Assembly (NCBI GenBank): GCA_934178475.1
Contig: CAKPQH010000002.1
Span: 1-64,000, forward strand
Direction of reading: 5' to 3'
Length of the DNA stretch: 64,000 nt
DNA from: an uncultured Clostridia bacterium
GTDB taxonomy: Bacteria > Bacillota > Clostridia > TANB77 > CAG-508
A program made the translations under genes and the position numbers. The notes under the pieces were generated by a model. That model saw only the letters and a program-made list of their open reading frames with translations. It ran no database searches and was not told where the DNA came from. Shown here piece after piece: positions 47,523 through 56,970 of this stretch (position 1 is its first letter; every line of letters starts with the position of its first letter).

Positions 47523-47542
47523 AAATAGGAGGAATTTAAATT

Positions 47543-47911
47543 ATGGTACAACAACAATCTATATTAAAAGTAGCTGACAACACTGGTGCTAAAGAAATTA
47601 TGTGTATCAGATGTTTAGGTGGTTCATATAGAAAAACAGCTAGTATTGGTGATATCATAGTTGCTTCTGTAAAATCTGCAACACCAGGTGGAGTTGTAAA
47701 AAAAGGAGACGTTGTTAAGGCAGTTGTAGTTAGAACAAAAAATCCTATAAGAAGAGCTGATGGATCTTATATAAGATTTGATGAAAACGCAGCTGTAATA
47801 ATAAAAGATGATAAAACACCAAAAGGTACACGTATATTTGGACCTGTTGCTAGAGAATTAAGAGATGGAGAATACATGAAAATACTTTCATTAGCTCCAG
47901 AAGTTTTATAA
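47543..47911 (+). CDS. rplN: 50S ribosomal protein L14 (uL14)
   Basis: 122 residues. [38 protein letters not shown] and [10 protein letters not shown] are family motifs. AGGAGG before the ATG. Confidence 0.98.
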   Translation: MVQQQSILKVADNTGAKEIMCIRCLGGSYRKTASIGDIIVASVKSATPGGVVKKGDVVKAVVVRTKNPIRRADGSYIRFDENAAVIIKDDKTPKGTRIFGPVARELRDGEYMKILSLAPEVL

Positions 47912-47962
47912 TAAAAAAAGCAAAGCAGATATAGAAATTTCAAAAAAAGGAGGAAAACCTTA

Positions 47963-48274
47963 ATGAAACTAAAAAAAGGTGATAATGTTATAGTTTTATC
48001 AGGAAATGATAAAGGTAAAACAGGTGAAATCTTAGAAATTATACCAGGAACTCAAAAAGTATTAGTTAAAGGTGTAAATATAAGAAAAAAACACGTTAAA
48101 CCTAGAAAGGCTGGAGAAGAAGGAGGAATAATAGCTTCTGAATTTCCAATCCATAGCTCTAAAGTAAGTGTAGTATGCCCTAAATGTGGAAAAGCTACAA
48201 GAGTTGGATACATAGTAGAAGATGGTAAAAAATCACGTGTTTGTAAAAAATGTGGAACAAAATTAAGTAAATAA
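47963..48274 (+). CDS. rplX: 50S ribosomal protein L24 (uL24)
   Basis: 103 residues. The KOW motif (KKGDNVIVLSGNDKGKTG) is followed by KHVKPRKAGEEGGI and a C-terminal zinc-ribbon-like pair CPKCGK / CKKCGT, a form common in Firmicutes. AAAGGAGG before the ATG. Confidence 0.97.
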   Translation: MKLKKGDNVIVLSGNDKGKTGEILEIIPGTQKVLVKGVNIRKKHVKPRKAGEEGGIIASEFPIHSSKVSVVCPKCGKATRVGYIVEDGKKSRVCKKCGTKLSK

Positions 48275-48305
48275 ACCTAAAGTGAGGAAGGAGGATTAAC
48301 AATCC

Positions 48306-48845
48306 ATGGAAGTATTAAGAGAACAATACGAAAAAGAAGTAGTTCCAGCTTTAATGAAAAAGTTTGGATATAAATCAGTAATGCAAGTTCCAAGACTTAA
48401 TAAAATAGTTATAAATATCGGTTTAGGAGATACAAAGGAAAATCCTAAATCATTAGAAAACGCAATGAACGATTTAACTCAAATTACAGGTCAAAAACCT
48501 ATAGTAACAAAAGCAAGAAAATCAATTGCAGCATTCAAAATAAGAGAAGGAGTAGACATTGGATGTAAAGTAACATTAAGAAGTGATAAAATGTATGACT
48601 TCGCATATAAACTATTCAATGTGGCACTTCCAAGAGTAAGAGATTTTAGAGGAGTATCAAATAAATCTTTTGATGGTAGAGGAAATTACTCTATGGGTAT
48701 AAAAGAACAATTAATATTCCCAGAAATCGAATATGATAAAGTAGATAAATTAAGAGGAATGGATATAATATTTGTAACAACAGCTAAATCTGATGAAGAA
48801 GCTGCAGAATTACTAAAATTATTAGGAATGCCATTTAACGCTTAA
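48306..48845 (+). CDS. rplE: 50S ribosomal protein L5 (uL5)
   Basis: 179 residues. [40 protein letters not shown] and [18 protein letters not shown]. Binds 5S rRNA. GAAGGAGG before the ATG. Confidence 0.98.
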   Translation: MEVLREQYEKEVVPALMKKFGYKSVMQVPRLNKIVINIGLGDTKENPKSLENAMNDLTQITGQKPIVTKARKSIAAFKIREGVDIGCKVTLRSDKMYDFAYKLFNVALPRVRDFRGVSNKSFDGRGNYSMGIKEQLIFPEIEYDKVDKLRGMDIIFVTTAKSDEEAAELLKLLGMPFNA

Positions 48846-48874
48846 TTGAAATTTAAAATAGGAGGAATTATTCT

Positions 48875-49060
48875 ATGGCTAAAATGTCAATGAAAGTTAA
48901 ACAACAAAAACCACAAAAATATAGTACTAGAGAGTACAATAGATGTAAATTATGTGGTAGACCACATGCATATATTAGAAAATATGGAATTTGCCGTATA
49001 TGCTTTAGAGAATTAGCTCATAAGGGAGAAATTCCTGGAGTTAAAAAAGCTAGTTGGTAA
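48875..49060 (+). CDS. rpsZ: 30S ribosomal protein S14, zinc type (uS14)
   Basis: 61 residues. The short zinc-binding form with [20 protein letters not shown] carrying all four Cys ligands. AGGAGG before the ATG. Confidence 0.98.
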   Translation: MAKMSMKVKQQKPQKYSTREYNRCKLCGRPHAYIRKYGICRICFRELAHKGEIPGVKKASW

Positions 49061-49085
49061 AATAAGTAAAGGAGGTAAGTAAAAG

Positions 49086-49484
49086 TTGAATATTACAGAT
49101 CCAATAGCAGATATGCTAACAAGAATTAGAAATGCAAATACTTCTAAACATAAAACTGTAGATGTACCTTGTTCAAAAATGAAACTTGGTATAGCTGAAA
49201 TTTTATTTAAAGAAGGTTATATAAAATCTTTTGAAGAAATTAAAGATGATACACAAGGAATCATAAGAATTACTCTTAAATATGATGAAAAAGGAACAAG
49301 AGTAATTGATGGATTAAAAAGAATTAGTAAACCAGGATTAAAGGTTTATGCAAATAAGGAAGAATTACCAAAAGTATTAAACGGATTAGGAATTGCTATA
49401 ATATCTACATCAAGGGGATTAATGACAGATAAAGAAGCAAGAGCTGCCGGAATTGGTGGAGAAGTTTTAGCTTACGTATGGTAA
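49086..49484 (+). CDS. rpsH: 30S ribosomal protein S8 (uS8)
   Basis: 132 residues. [20 protein letters not shown] and [23 protein letters not shown] start after AAAGGAGG at 49071, so the rare start is supported. In other bacteria S8 controls the spc operon. Confidence 0.97.
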   Translation: MNITDPIADMLTRIRNANTSKHKTVDVPCSKMKLGIAEILFKEGYIKSFEEIKDDTQGIIRITLKYDEKGTRVIDGLKRISKPGLKVYANKEELPKVLNGLGIAIISTSRGLMTDKEARAAGIGGEVLAYVW

Positions 49485-49558
49485 TAAAAAGTGCGAATAA
49501 GATATAGCACAAAGAGTAATAAACATTTTAAATAATAGTAAAAAGGAGGAAATTCCAA

Positions 49559-50095
49559 ATGTCAAGAATAGGAAATAAACCTATTACAGTACCTGCTGGA
49601 GTTGAAGTTAAAATAGACGGTCAGCATATATCTGTAAAAGGACCAAAAGGCATGTTAGAAAGAACTGTTGAACCGGAAATTTCTATGAAGTTAGAAGGCG
49701 ATGTTTTAACTGTAACAAGAGATTCAGATGCAAGAAAAAGTAAAAGTTTACATGGTTTAACAAGAACTTTAATAAATAATATGATACATGGTGTACAAAA
49801 TGAATTTACTAGAGAATTACAAATAAATGGTGTAGGATATAGAGTACAAAAACAAGGAAATGATTTAAATCTTTCACTTGGATATTCACATCCAGTAATT
49901 TTCAAGGCTCCTGCTGGTATATCTTTTGATGTTCCAAATGCTAATACAATAATAGTAAGAGGAATTGACAAAGAAATAGTTGGTCAAACAGCAGCAGTTA
50001 TAAGAACAAAGAGACCACCTGAAGTATATAGAGGTAAAGGTATTAAATATGCTGAAGAAGTTATTAGACGTAAGGTTGGTAAAACTGGTAAATAA
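49559..50095 (+). CDS. rplF: 50S ribosomal protein L6 (uL6)
   Basis: 178 residues. SRIGNKPITVPAGVEVKI, the two alpha/beta repeats, and RTKRPPEVYRGKGIKY. AAAGGAGG before the ATG; 74 bases separate it from rpsH. Confidence 0.98.
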   Translation: MSRIGNKPITVPAGVEVKIDGQHISVKGPKGMLERTVEPEISMKLEGDVLTVTRDSDARKSKSLHGLTRTLINNMIHGVQNEFTRELQINGVGYRVQKQGNDLNLSLGYSHPVIFKAPAGISFDVPNANTIIVRGIDKEIVGQTAAVIRTKRPPEVYRGKGIKYAEEVIRRKVGKTGK

Positions 50096-50122
50096 GATTA
50101 GTTTTAAGAAAGGAGTTAGAAA

Positions 50123-50482
50123 ATGGTTTCAAAGACTAATAGAAAACTTGAAAGAGTTAGAAGACATATAAGAGTTAGAAATAAAATTTCTGGAACAGCA
50201 GAAAGACCAAGATTGTGTGTGTTTAGAAGTAATGCTAATGTATATGCACAAATCATTGATGATGTAGCTGGAAATACATTAGTTAGTGCTTCTACTTTAG
50301 ATAAAGAAGTAAAAACAAAACATGCAAATAAAGAAGCTGCTAAAGAAGTTGGTAAATTAATTGCTAAACGTGCAGCTGAAAAGAACATAAAAGATGTTGT
50401 ATTTGATCGTGGTGGATACATATATCATGGAGTAATCAAAGAACTAGCAGAAGCTGCTAGAGAAGGTGGATTACAATTCTAA
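50123..50482 (+). CDS. rplR: 50S ribosomal protein L18 (uL18)
   Basis: 119 residues. [20 protein letters not shown] and [20 protein letters not shown]. 5S rRNA-binding. AAAGGAG before the ATG. Confidence 0.98.
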   Translation: MVSKTNRKLERVRRHIRVRNKISGTAERPRLCVFRSNANVYAQIIDDVAGNTLVSASTLDKEVKTKHANKEAAKEVGKLIAKRAAEKNIKDVVFDRGGYIYHGVIKELAEAAREGGLQF

Positions 50483-50511
50483 AAATAAAATAAGGAGGAT
50501 AACCTAAAAAC

Positions 50512-51003
50512 ATGGAAGAACAAAAACAAGTTGAATTAAAAGAAAAAGTTGTTGCTCTTAACAGAGTTACTAAAGTTGTTAAGGGTGGTAGACATATGAG
50601 ATTTTCAGCAGTTGTAATTGTTGGTGACGAAAATGGACACGTAGGAGTTGGAAATGGTAAAGCAGCTGAAGTTCCAGAAGCTATTAAAAAAGCTATTCAA
50701 GAAGCTAAAAAGAATTTAGTTGAAGTTCCAATAGTAAACACAACTGTACCTCATGAATTTATAGGTAAATTTGGTAGCGCAAGTGTAATGTTAAAACCAG
50801 CTGCTGTTGGTACAGGACTTATAGCTGGAGGAAGTGTTAGACCAGTATTAGAGCTTGCAGGATATAAAAATATTCGTACAAAAGTTATTGGAACAAATAA
50901 TCCAAGAAACGTTGTATATGCTACTATTGAAGGACTTAAAGCTATGCAAACAGCTGAATCTGTTGCAGCTAAAAGAGGAAAGAAAGTAGAAGAAATATTG
51001 TAA
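50512..51003 (+). CDS. rpsE: 30S ribosomal protein S5 (uS5)
   Basis: 163 residues. [32 protein letters not shown] block ([14 protein letters not shown]) and [25 protein letters not shown] before the ATG. rpmD would normally follow; here rplO follows after 32 bases. Confidence 0.98.
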   Translation: MEEQKQVELKEKVVALNRVTKVVKGGRHMRFSAVVIVGDENGHVGVGNGKAAEVPEAIKKAIQEAKKNLVEVPIVNTTVPHEFIGKFGSASVMLKPAAVGTGLIAGGSVRPVLELAGYKNIRTKVIGTNNPRNVVYATIEGLKAMQTAESVAAKRGKKVEEIL

Positions 51004-51035
51004 GAAATGTTATCAAAAGAATAGGAGGTGCGAAA

Positions 51036-51470
51036 ATGGAAATAGAAAGCTTAAAACCAGCAATGGGAAAAGTTAAAGCTAAAAGAGTTGGTAGAGGAAT
51101 AGGATCTGGACATGGAAAAACTTCATGTAGAGGTCAAAAAGGTCAAAAAGCTAGAACTGGTGGTGGAGTTAGACGTGGATTCGAAGGAGGTCAAACACCA
51201 TTATATAGAAGATTACCTAAGAGAGGATTTAATAATATTCATGCTAATACTTATACAGAAGTAACATTAACAATGCTTAATAAATCAAAAGCTACAGATG
51301 TTACTGCTGAAACATTATTAGAAGAAGGAATAATTGGCAAAATCCAAGATGGAATTGTAGTTTTAGCTACAGGAAAATTAGAAAAAAAATTAAATGTAAA
51401 AGCTACTAGATTCACAGCAAAGGCTAAAGAGACAATAGAAGCTCTAGGCGGAAAGGCAGAGGTGATTTAG
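51036..51470 (+). CDS. rplO: 50S ribosomal protein L15 (uL15)
   Basis: 144 residues. [20 protein letters not shown], then [20 protein letters not shown] and a compact C-terminal domain. TAGGAGGTG before the ATG. The secY TTG follows the stop immediately. Confidence 0.98.
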   Translation: MEIESLKPAMGKVKAKRVGRGIGSGHGKTSCRGQKGQKARTGGGVRRGFEGGQTPLYRRLPKRGFNNIHANTYTEVTLTMLNKSKATDVTAETLLEEGIIGKIQDGIVVLATGKLEKKLNVKATRFTAKAKETIEALGGKAEVI

Positions 51471-52793
51471 TTGTTTAAAACAATAAAAAATGCACTAAAA
51501 ACACCTGAAGTTAGAAAAAAACTTTGGTATACATTAGTATTGATAATAATATTTAGATTAGGTTGTTATATTACAGTACCAGGTGTAGATTTAAAAGCAT
51601 TAAATGATTTAATGTCTGAAAGTTCATCTACAATTACTGGATTAATAAACTTAGTTTCAGGAGGGGCTTTTGCTAAATTTTCTTTGTTTGCAATGAGCAT
51701 AACTCCATATATTACGGCATCAATTGTAATACAACTTTTAGGAATGGTAATCCCATCATTAGAAAAGTTGACTAAAGAAGGCGGAGAAGAAGGAAGACAG
51801 AAAATAAATAAATATACAAAGCTTTTAACTATAGTTTTAGCACTTGTTGAAGGAATTGGAGTATATTTATCTTATAAATCATATAATGTGTTTGTAAATC
51901 CAGGATTTTTAACTGCTTCAATAGTAGTTGCAGGATTTATGGCGGGAACATCACTACTTATGTGGCTTGGTGAACAAATAACAAATAAAGGTATTGGAAA
52001 TGGTATTTCAATGATTATATTTGTTGGTATTATATCAAGATTATATTCAGTAGGAGTTACATTATATGAGTTGGTTGTAACATCAACAGGATTTAATACA
52101 GTAGGATTTTTAACAGCTATAGCAATAGTAATAGGTGCTATATTATTAACTGCTGCTGTTGTATTTATGCAACAAGCTGAAAGAAGAATTCCTGTACAAT
52201 ATTCAAAAAGAGTTGTTGGAAGAAAAATGGTTGGAGCACAAAACACTCACATTCCATTGAAACTTGCTATGGCAGGTGTAATGCCAATAATATTTGCATC
52301 ATCATTCATGACTTTTCCTGCAATGATAATACAAATATTTAAGAGTGATATAGCTACAAGTACAGGTTTCTGGGCAACAATTTATAAGTTCTCTCTAGCT
52401 ACTTCATCTTCACAAGTAGGATGGGGATATACTATAGCTAATGCAATAGTATACTTATTATTAATTGTTGGATTTACATTCTTCTATACATATGCTATGA
52501 TGAACCCTGCAGAAGTTTCATCTAACATAAAGAAAAATGGAGGATTTATTCCAGGAATAAGAGCTGGAAAACCTACTACAGATTATTTATCTTCTGTAAT
52601 ATCTAAATTAACTTGGTTTGGAGGATTATATTTAGCTATAATTGCTATTTTACCAATGTTACTTAGATTTACAAACTTAAATATTACATTTGGAGGTACA
52701 GCGATATTAATTGTTGTTGGAGTTGCATTAGAGACAATACAACAATTAGAATCACAATTAGTAATGAGACATTATAAAGGATTCTTAGAATAA
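51471..52793 (+). CDS. secY: Protein translocase channel SecY
   Basis: 440 residues with ten membrane segments. It forms the Sec channel with SecE/SecG. FRLGCYITVPGVD, the plug region LINLVSGGAFAKFSLFAMSI and VFMQQAERRIPVQYSKR are diagnostic. TTG start directly after the rplO stop with GAGGTG upstream. The operon ends here at a terminator; adk, map, infA and the alpha operon that often follow are absent. Confidence 0.98.
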   Translation: MFKTIKNALKTPEVRKKLWYTLVLIIIFRLGCYITVPGVDLKALNDLMSESSSTITGLINLVSGGAFAKFSLFAMSITPYITASIVIQLLGMVIPSLEKLTKEGGEEGRQKINKYTKLLTIVLALVEGIGVYLSYKSYNVFVNPGFLTASIVVAGFMAGTSLLMWLGEQITNKGIGNGISMIIFVGIISRLYSVGVTLYELVVTSTGFNTVGFLTAIAIVIGAILLTAAVVFMQQAERRIPVQYSKRVVGRKMVGAQNTHIPLKLAMAGVMPIIFASSFMTFPAMIIQIFKSDIATSTGFWATIYKFSLATSSSQVGWGYTIANAIVYLLLIVGFTFFYTYAMMNPAEVSSNIKKNGGFIPGIRAGKPTTDYLSSVISKLTWFGGLYLAIIAILPMLLRFTNLNITFGGTAILIVVGVALETIQQLESQLVMRHYKGFLE

Positions 52794-52812
52794 TAAATAA
52801 TAATAAAAATAA

Positions 52813-52862
52813 GAAATGTTTTTGATTTTTGAATTTAATTCAAAATTAGAAACATTTTTTAT
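52813..52862 (+). terminator. Terminator of the S10-spc operon
   Basis: AAATGTTT...AGAAACATTT with an inner TGAATT/AATTCA stem, followed by a T-rich run. Confidence 0.8.
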
Positions 52863-52935
52863 TTTTTGATTTTTTATAAAAATAATAATAAAAAAAATAA
52901 AGATGAATAAAATAATATAATAAAACAAAAAACTA

Positions 52936-52964
52936 TTGATAAAATTAAAGAAATAGTGTAAGAT
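52936..52964 (+). promoter_or_regulatory. Promoter of the LOG-family gene
   Basis: TTGATA and TAAGAT with a 17-base spacer, 47 bases before the ATG. Confidence 0.65.
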
Positions 52965-53011
52965 AGATTATGTGATAAAAAACGCTTAAGTAAAGAAAGG
53001 AATGAAAAGAT

Positions 53012-53596
53012 ATGAATATATGCGTATATGGAGCAGCAAGTAGCGAAATTGATAAAAGCTTTTTAGATGCTGGAAGAGAATTAGGAAGAGAAATGGCAAA
53101 AAGAGGTCATGGATTAGTTTTTGGAGGAGGTTCTCATGGAATGATGGGAGCAGTTGCAGAAGGAGAACATGAAGGAAATGGTTATATATTAGGTATTTCA
53201 CCTGCATTTTTCGAAACAGAAGGAAGTGAAGGAATTTCTTATCCTCATTGTACAGAATTTATACATACAGAAACAATGAGAGATAGAAAACGTTTATTAG
53301 AAGAAAAAGCAAATGGTTTTATAATCACACCAGGAGGAATTGGAACATTTGATGAATTTTATGAAATACTAACACTAAAACAATTAGGAAGACATAATAA
53401 ACCTATAGTTATTTTTAATATAAATAACTATTATGAAAATCTTGAAAATATGATGCAAGTATCAATAGAAAAGAATTTTATAACTAAAGATTGCAAAGAA
53501 CTATATAAGACATGTAATACAATTGAAGAAATTATGGAGTATATAGAAAACTATGATGAAAAAGCTATTGATGTAAGTAGAGTAAAAATAAGATAA
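53012..53596 (+). CDS. LOG-family nucleotide 5'-monophosphate phosphoribohydrolase
   Basis: 194 residues. GGGSHGMMGAVAEGEHEG and the catalytic PGGIGTFDEFYE identify a LONELY GUY/TIGR00730 protein. Family members cleave ribose 5-phosphate from nucleoside monophosphates or activate cytokinins in plants; the bacterial substrate is unclear. AAAGGAA precedes the ATG. Own promoter and terminator. Confidence 0.92.
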   Translation: MNICVYGAASSEIDKSFLDAGRELGREMAKRGHGLVFGGGSHGMMGAVAEGEHEGNGYILGISPAFFETEGSEGISYPHCTEFIHTETMRDRKRLLEEKANGFIITPGGIGTFDEFYEILTLKQLGRHNKPIVIFNINNYYENLENMMQVSIEKNFITKDCKELYKTCNTIEEIMEYIENYDEKAIDVSRVKIR

Positions 53597-53603
53597 TTTT
53601 AAA

Positions 53604-53636
53604 TTAAGACGATTTTTAAAAAGTCGTCTTAATTAT
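53604..53636 (+). terminator. Terminator after LOG-family gene
   Basis: AATTAAGACGATTT pairs with AAGTCGTCTTAATT around a short loop. Confidence 0.85.
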
Positions 53637-53657
53637 TTGATTATTTTAGAAAAAAAC

Positions 53658-53686
53658 TTGATAAATTTTAAATATTGTAATATAAT
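53658..53686 (+). promoter_or_regulatory. Promoter of mreB
   Basis: TTGATA and a perfect TATAAT with a 17-base spacer, 61 bases before the ATG. Confidence 0.8.
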
Positions 53687-53747
53687 TGAAATAAATTTGT
53701 AATAATAATGAAATAAGAACAAAATATTTTGACAGAGGAGAATGATA

Positions 53748-54764
53748 ATGTTTAAGTTTGGTTTAGGACAAGATATAGGAATTGATTTAGGAACAGCAAC
53801 TGTTATAGCATATGTAAAAGGTAAAGGCATAGTGCTAAGAGAGCCTTCTGTTGTTGCAGTAGATAATAATACAGGTGATGTAGTAGCTGTCGGTGGAGAA
53901 GCTAGAAGAATGCTTGGAAGAACACCTGGCAATATAGTTGCAACAAGACCTTTAAGAGATGGTGTTATATCTGATTATACAGTAACAGAAAAAATGCTTA
54001 AATATTTTATAAATAAAGTAGGTGGAAAAACACTATTTGCACCTAGAATAATGATTTGTATTCCTTCTAGAGTAACTGAAGTTGAAAAAAAAGCTGTAAT
54101 AGATGCAGCAACACAAGCAGGAGCTAGAAGAGTATATTTAATAGAAGAACCAATAGCTGCAGCTATTGGAGCTGGAATTGATATATCTAAGCCTTGTGGA
54201 AACATGGTAGTAGATATTGGTGGAGGAACAACAGACATTGCTGTTATATCATTAGGAGGTTCTGTTGTAAGTACATCAATAAAAGTTGCAGGAGATAAAT
54301 TTGATGAGGCAATTGTGAAATATTTAAAGAAAAAGCATAATGTGGCAATTGGAGAGAGAACAGCAGAAGATTTAAAAGTAAATGTTGGATGTGTATATCC
54401 TAAAGTTCAAGATACTGAAATGGAAGTAAGAGGAAGAGACTTAATAACAGGACTTCCAACAACAGTTAAGATTCGCTCAAGCGAAATGCTAGAAGCTATG
54501 ATTGAACCAGCTATGATGATTGTTGATGCTGTACATACAGTATTAGAAAAAACACCACCTGAACTTGCAGCAGATATAAGCGATAAAGGAATTTATATGA
54601 CAGGTGGAGGATGCTTGGTTGATGGATTAGATAAATTACTACAAGAAAAAACAGGAATAAATGTAATGATAGCTCAAGACACAGTATCATGTGTTGCATT
54701 AGGAACAGGAAAAGCATTAGACACATTAGATACATTAGATGAAAAAGCGAGAAGACAAATTTAA
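53748..54764 (+). CDS. mreB: Cell-shape actin homologue MreB
   Basis: 338 residues. The actin-like ATPase guides lateral wall synthesis. Phosphate 1 motif DIGIDLGTATVIAYVKGKG, IEEPIAAAIGAGIDIS and phosphate 2 MVVDIGGGTTDIAVISLGG are clear. I start at the ATG at 53748, seven bases after GAGGAG; an ATG at 53742 is too close to that site. mreC and mreD do not follow, so this may be the MreB, Mbl or MreBH paralogue. Confidence 0.95.
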   Translation: MFKFGLGQDIGIDLGTATVIAYVKGKGIVLREPSVVAVDNNTGDVVAVGGEARRMLGRTPGNIVATRPLRDGVISDYTVTEKMLKYFINKVGGKTLFAPRIMICIPSRVTEVEKKAVIDAATQAGARRVYLIEEPIAAAIGAGIDISKPCGNMVVDIGGGTTDIAVISLGGSVVSTSIKVAGDKFDEAIVKYLKKKHNVAIGERTAEDLKVNVGCVYPKVQDTEMEVRGRDLITGLPTTVKIRSSEMLEAMIEPAMMIVDAVHTVLEKTPPELAADISDKGIYMTGGGCLVDGLDKLLQEKTGINVMIAQDTVSCVALGTGKALDTLDTLDEKARRQI

Positions 54765-54818
54765 AATTTTATAATAAAAAAATCAAATATAGCAATAATA
54801 AAATGTGAAGGTGATTTA

Positions 54819-56031
54819 ATGAAAAAAATCAAAAACATTTTTATTATTGCTTTTTTATTATTCATATATGTCTATATATGCTTTATCGATAATATTCCCA
54901 AAAATATAATTGTATTTAAAGATGAAGAGTTAAAAATACCCAATTTTTGGGGAATATCATTTTATAGTAAAGAAAATTCAATTTTAACTTCATCAAATAT
55001 AAATAATAATAATATTGGAAATATGAATATGGAAGTAAAGTTATTTAATACATTTACTGTAAAAAATATAGATGTAAGTGTAATAGAAAGAAGCAAAATA
55101 ATAGCATTGGGACAGATTGCAGGTATGAAATTATATACAAATGGAGCTTTAGTAGTAGGAATGTCAGAAATAGAAAGTGAAGATGGTGTAAAATATAAAC
55201 CATATGAAAAGTTGGGAATACAAGAAGGAGATATGATCATATCAATAAATGGAATGAATATAAAAAATTCTGATGAATTAATAAAAGAAGTAAATAATAT
55301 AAAAGAAAATAATTTGGAATTAACACTTTTACGAAATAATGAAACATATAAAGTTAATATTACTCCTAAAAAAGCTAAAGATAAACAATATAAGCTAGGA
55401 ATATGGGTTAGAGATAGTGCAGCGGGAATTGGCACAATGACATATTATGAACCATCTTCAGGAAAATTTGCAGCTTTAGGACATGGAATTACTGATATAG
55501 ATACAGGAGACTTAGTAAATATATCAAGTGGAGAGCTTGTTAGTACAGATATTGTATCTATAATAAAAGGATTAAAGGGAAATCCACGGAAAGATTCAAG
55601 GAACAATAGAAAATAAAGATACGATAGGAATTATATATAAAAATACAAGTTTAGGAATATTTGGAAAGATAATAGAGCCAAGTTTATTAAAAACATCAAA
55701 TATATCAAAATTAGATGTTGCAAAAAAAGAAGAGATAGAATTAGGAGATGCAACTATTTTATGTTCTTTAGATGTCAACACTGTTAAAGAATATAAAATA
55801 GAAATAGAGAAAATATTTATAAATAATGATTATGATAATAAATCAATGTTAATAAAAGTAAAAGATGAAGAATTATTAAATAAAACAGGTGGAATAATTC
55901 AAGGAATGAGTGGATGTCCAGTTTTACAAAATGGAAAATTTATAGGTGCTGTAACAAATGTATTGGTTAATGATCCAACACAAGGATATGCGGTATTTGG
56001 AGAAGTAATGTTAAAAGAGGCGGATTTTTAA
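54819..56031 (+). CDS. spoIVB: SpoIVB sporulation serine peptidase read through a +1 frameshift
   Basis: Frame 0 (54819-55586, 256 codons) gives a membrane anchor, a PDZ domain (GIQEGDMIISINGMNIKNSD), GIWVRDSAAGIGTMTYYEP and the catalytic His in FAALGHGITD (residue 222). It then reads CCA CGG AAA and stops at 55614. Skipping the C at 55587 continues for 147 codons with the catalytic Ser in IQGMSGCPVLQNGKFIGAV (about residue 364) and the usual end NDPTQGYAVFGEVML. The total of 403 residues is normal for SpoIVB, which signals sigma-K activation in the mother cell. No other lesion is seen. Frameshift type matches the DUF951 gene. Confidence 0.88.
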
Positions 56032-56088
56032 ATTGGGGACGCTCCTTTTTTGAAAATAAAAATTTCAAAAAAGGAGCGTCCCCAATTT
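56030..56088. repeat. Perfect 26-bp inverted repeat, REP/RAYT-type palindrome
   Basis: AAATTGGGGACGCTCC-T6-GAAA and its exact complement flank a 7-base loop (56056-56062). The GGGGACGCTCC core resembles the GGGGACGG-type palindromes that spread with REP-associated (IS200-like) transposases; its G+C content contrasts with the surroundings. It overlaps the spoIVB stop codon and would also act as its terminator. No transposase is in the window. Confidence 0.8.
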
Positions 56089-56156
56089 TAAAAAATTACT
56101 TGAAATTTATCTTTTTTTGAAATATAATTAAAATAGATGATACTGAGGAGGAGAAT

Positions 56157-56969
56157 ATGGAAGATTTTGCTACATATATATTAAATGAAAATGATGTAAT
56201 TCAAAAAATGGTTATAACATATTATTTGTCAAAGAAAACAGGGATTTTTTTTGATAAATCTATTGTGCTTAAAACTGAAATTGCAAAATTGTTTATTGAA
56301 TTTATGAAAATAAATGTTGATGTTAATGTTGTAACTACTGCAATGCTTTTATGTAATTGCAAGAAAGTTGAGAATGCTCAAAAACTTGGAAAACTTGAAA
56401 CATATGCAATGGAAGGAGCAGAGTATTTATCAACAATTGGATTTGATGAAAGATTTTGTGACATTTGTAAAGGTGTAAATAGATATAATGATGACTATAT
56501 AAGATTGAAAGAAAGTGATATATTAGAATTAGTAGATCAATTTGTAGGACTTATATTAAATAGAGTGGAAAGAGAAGCTTTTTCTCCTCAAGAAGCATTA
56601 GTTATTTTAAAAGAAAGAAATTTAAAATATGTAAAAAATCAATATTTAGATCAATTTGTATTTTTTGTAAATGAAATGGAAAATGTAATGATTAAAGAGA
56701 TGATTAGTGTACCTATTATAAAGAAATTAGTAAACTTACATAATAGAGAAGCTAATGTTAAAACTTTTATATCTACATTAGGAAATGAATATATTTATAA
56801 AATAAAAGATGCTTTAGATAATTATAATAAGCATGAATTTAAAAAAATGATAGAAAAAGAAGAATCAAAAGAAAAAAAGGTAGTAAATAATAGAGAGAGA
56901 GCTTTATTTAGTGAAGAAATAGCTAATAGAATAATGAATCATGAATCAAAGTATAAAGTGGAGGAATAA
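56157..56969 (+). CDS. Degenerate HD-GYP-like protein
   Basis: 270 residues, helical. AMEGAEYLSTIGFDERFCDI and VDQFVGLILNRVEREAFSPQEALVIL line up with the HD-GYP blocks HA..GA..L and ADxxDALTSxRPYRxAxSPEEAL, but the HD and GYP metal residues are missing. It is probably a binding or regulatory protein rather than a phosphodiesterase. GAGGAGG precedes the ATG. It ends one base before the EndoQ start codon, so the two are coupled. Confidence 0.6.
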   Translation: MEDFATYILNENDVIQKMVITYYLSKKTGIFFDKSIVLKTEIAKLFIEFMKINVDVNVVTTAMLLCNCKKVENAQKLGKLETYAMEGAEYLSTIGFDERFCDICKGVNRYNDDYIRLKESDILELVDQFVGLILNRVEREAFSPQEALVILKERNLKYVKNQYLDQFVFFVNEMENVMIKEMISVPIIKKLVNLHNREANVKTFISTLGNEYIYKIKDALDNYNKHEFKKMIEKEESKEKKVVNNRERALFSEEIANRIMNHESKYKVEE

Positions 56970-56970
56970 A

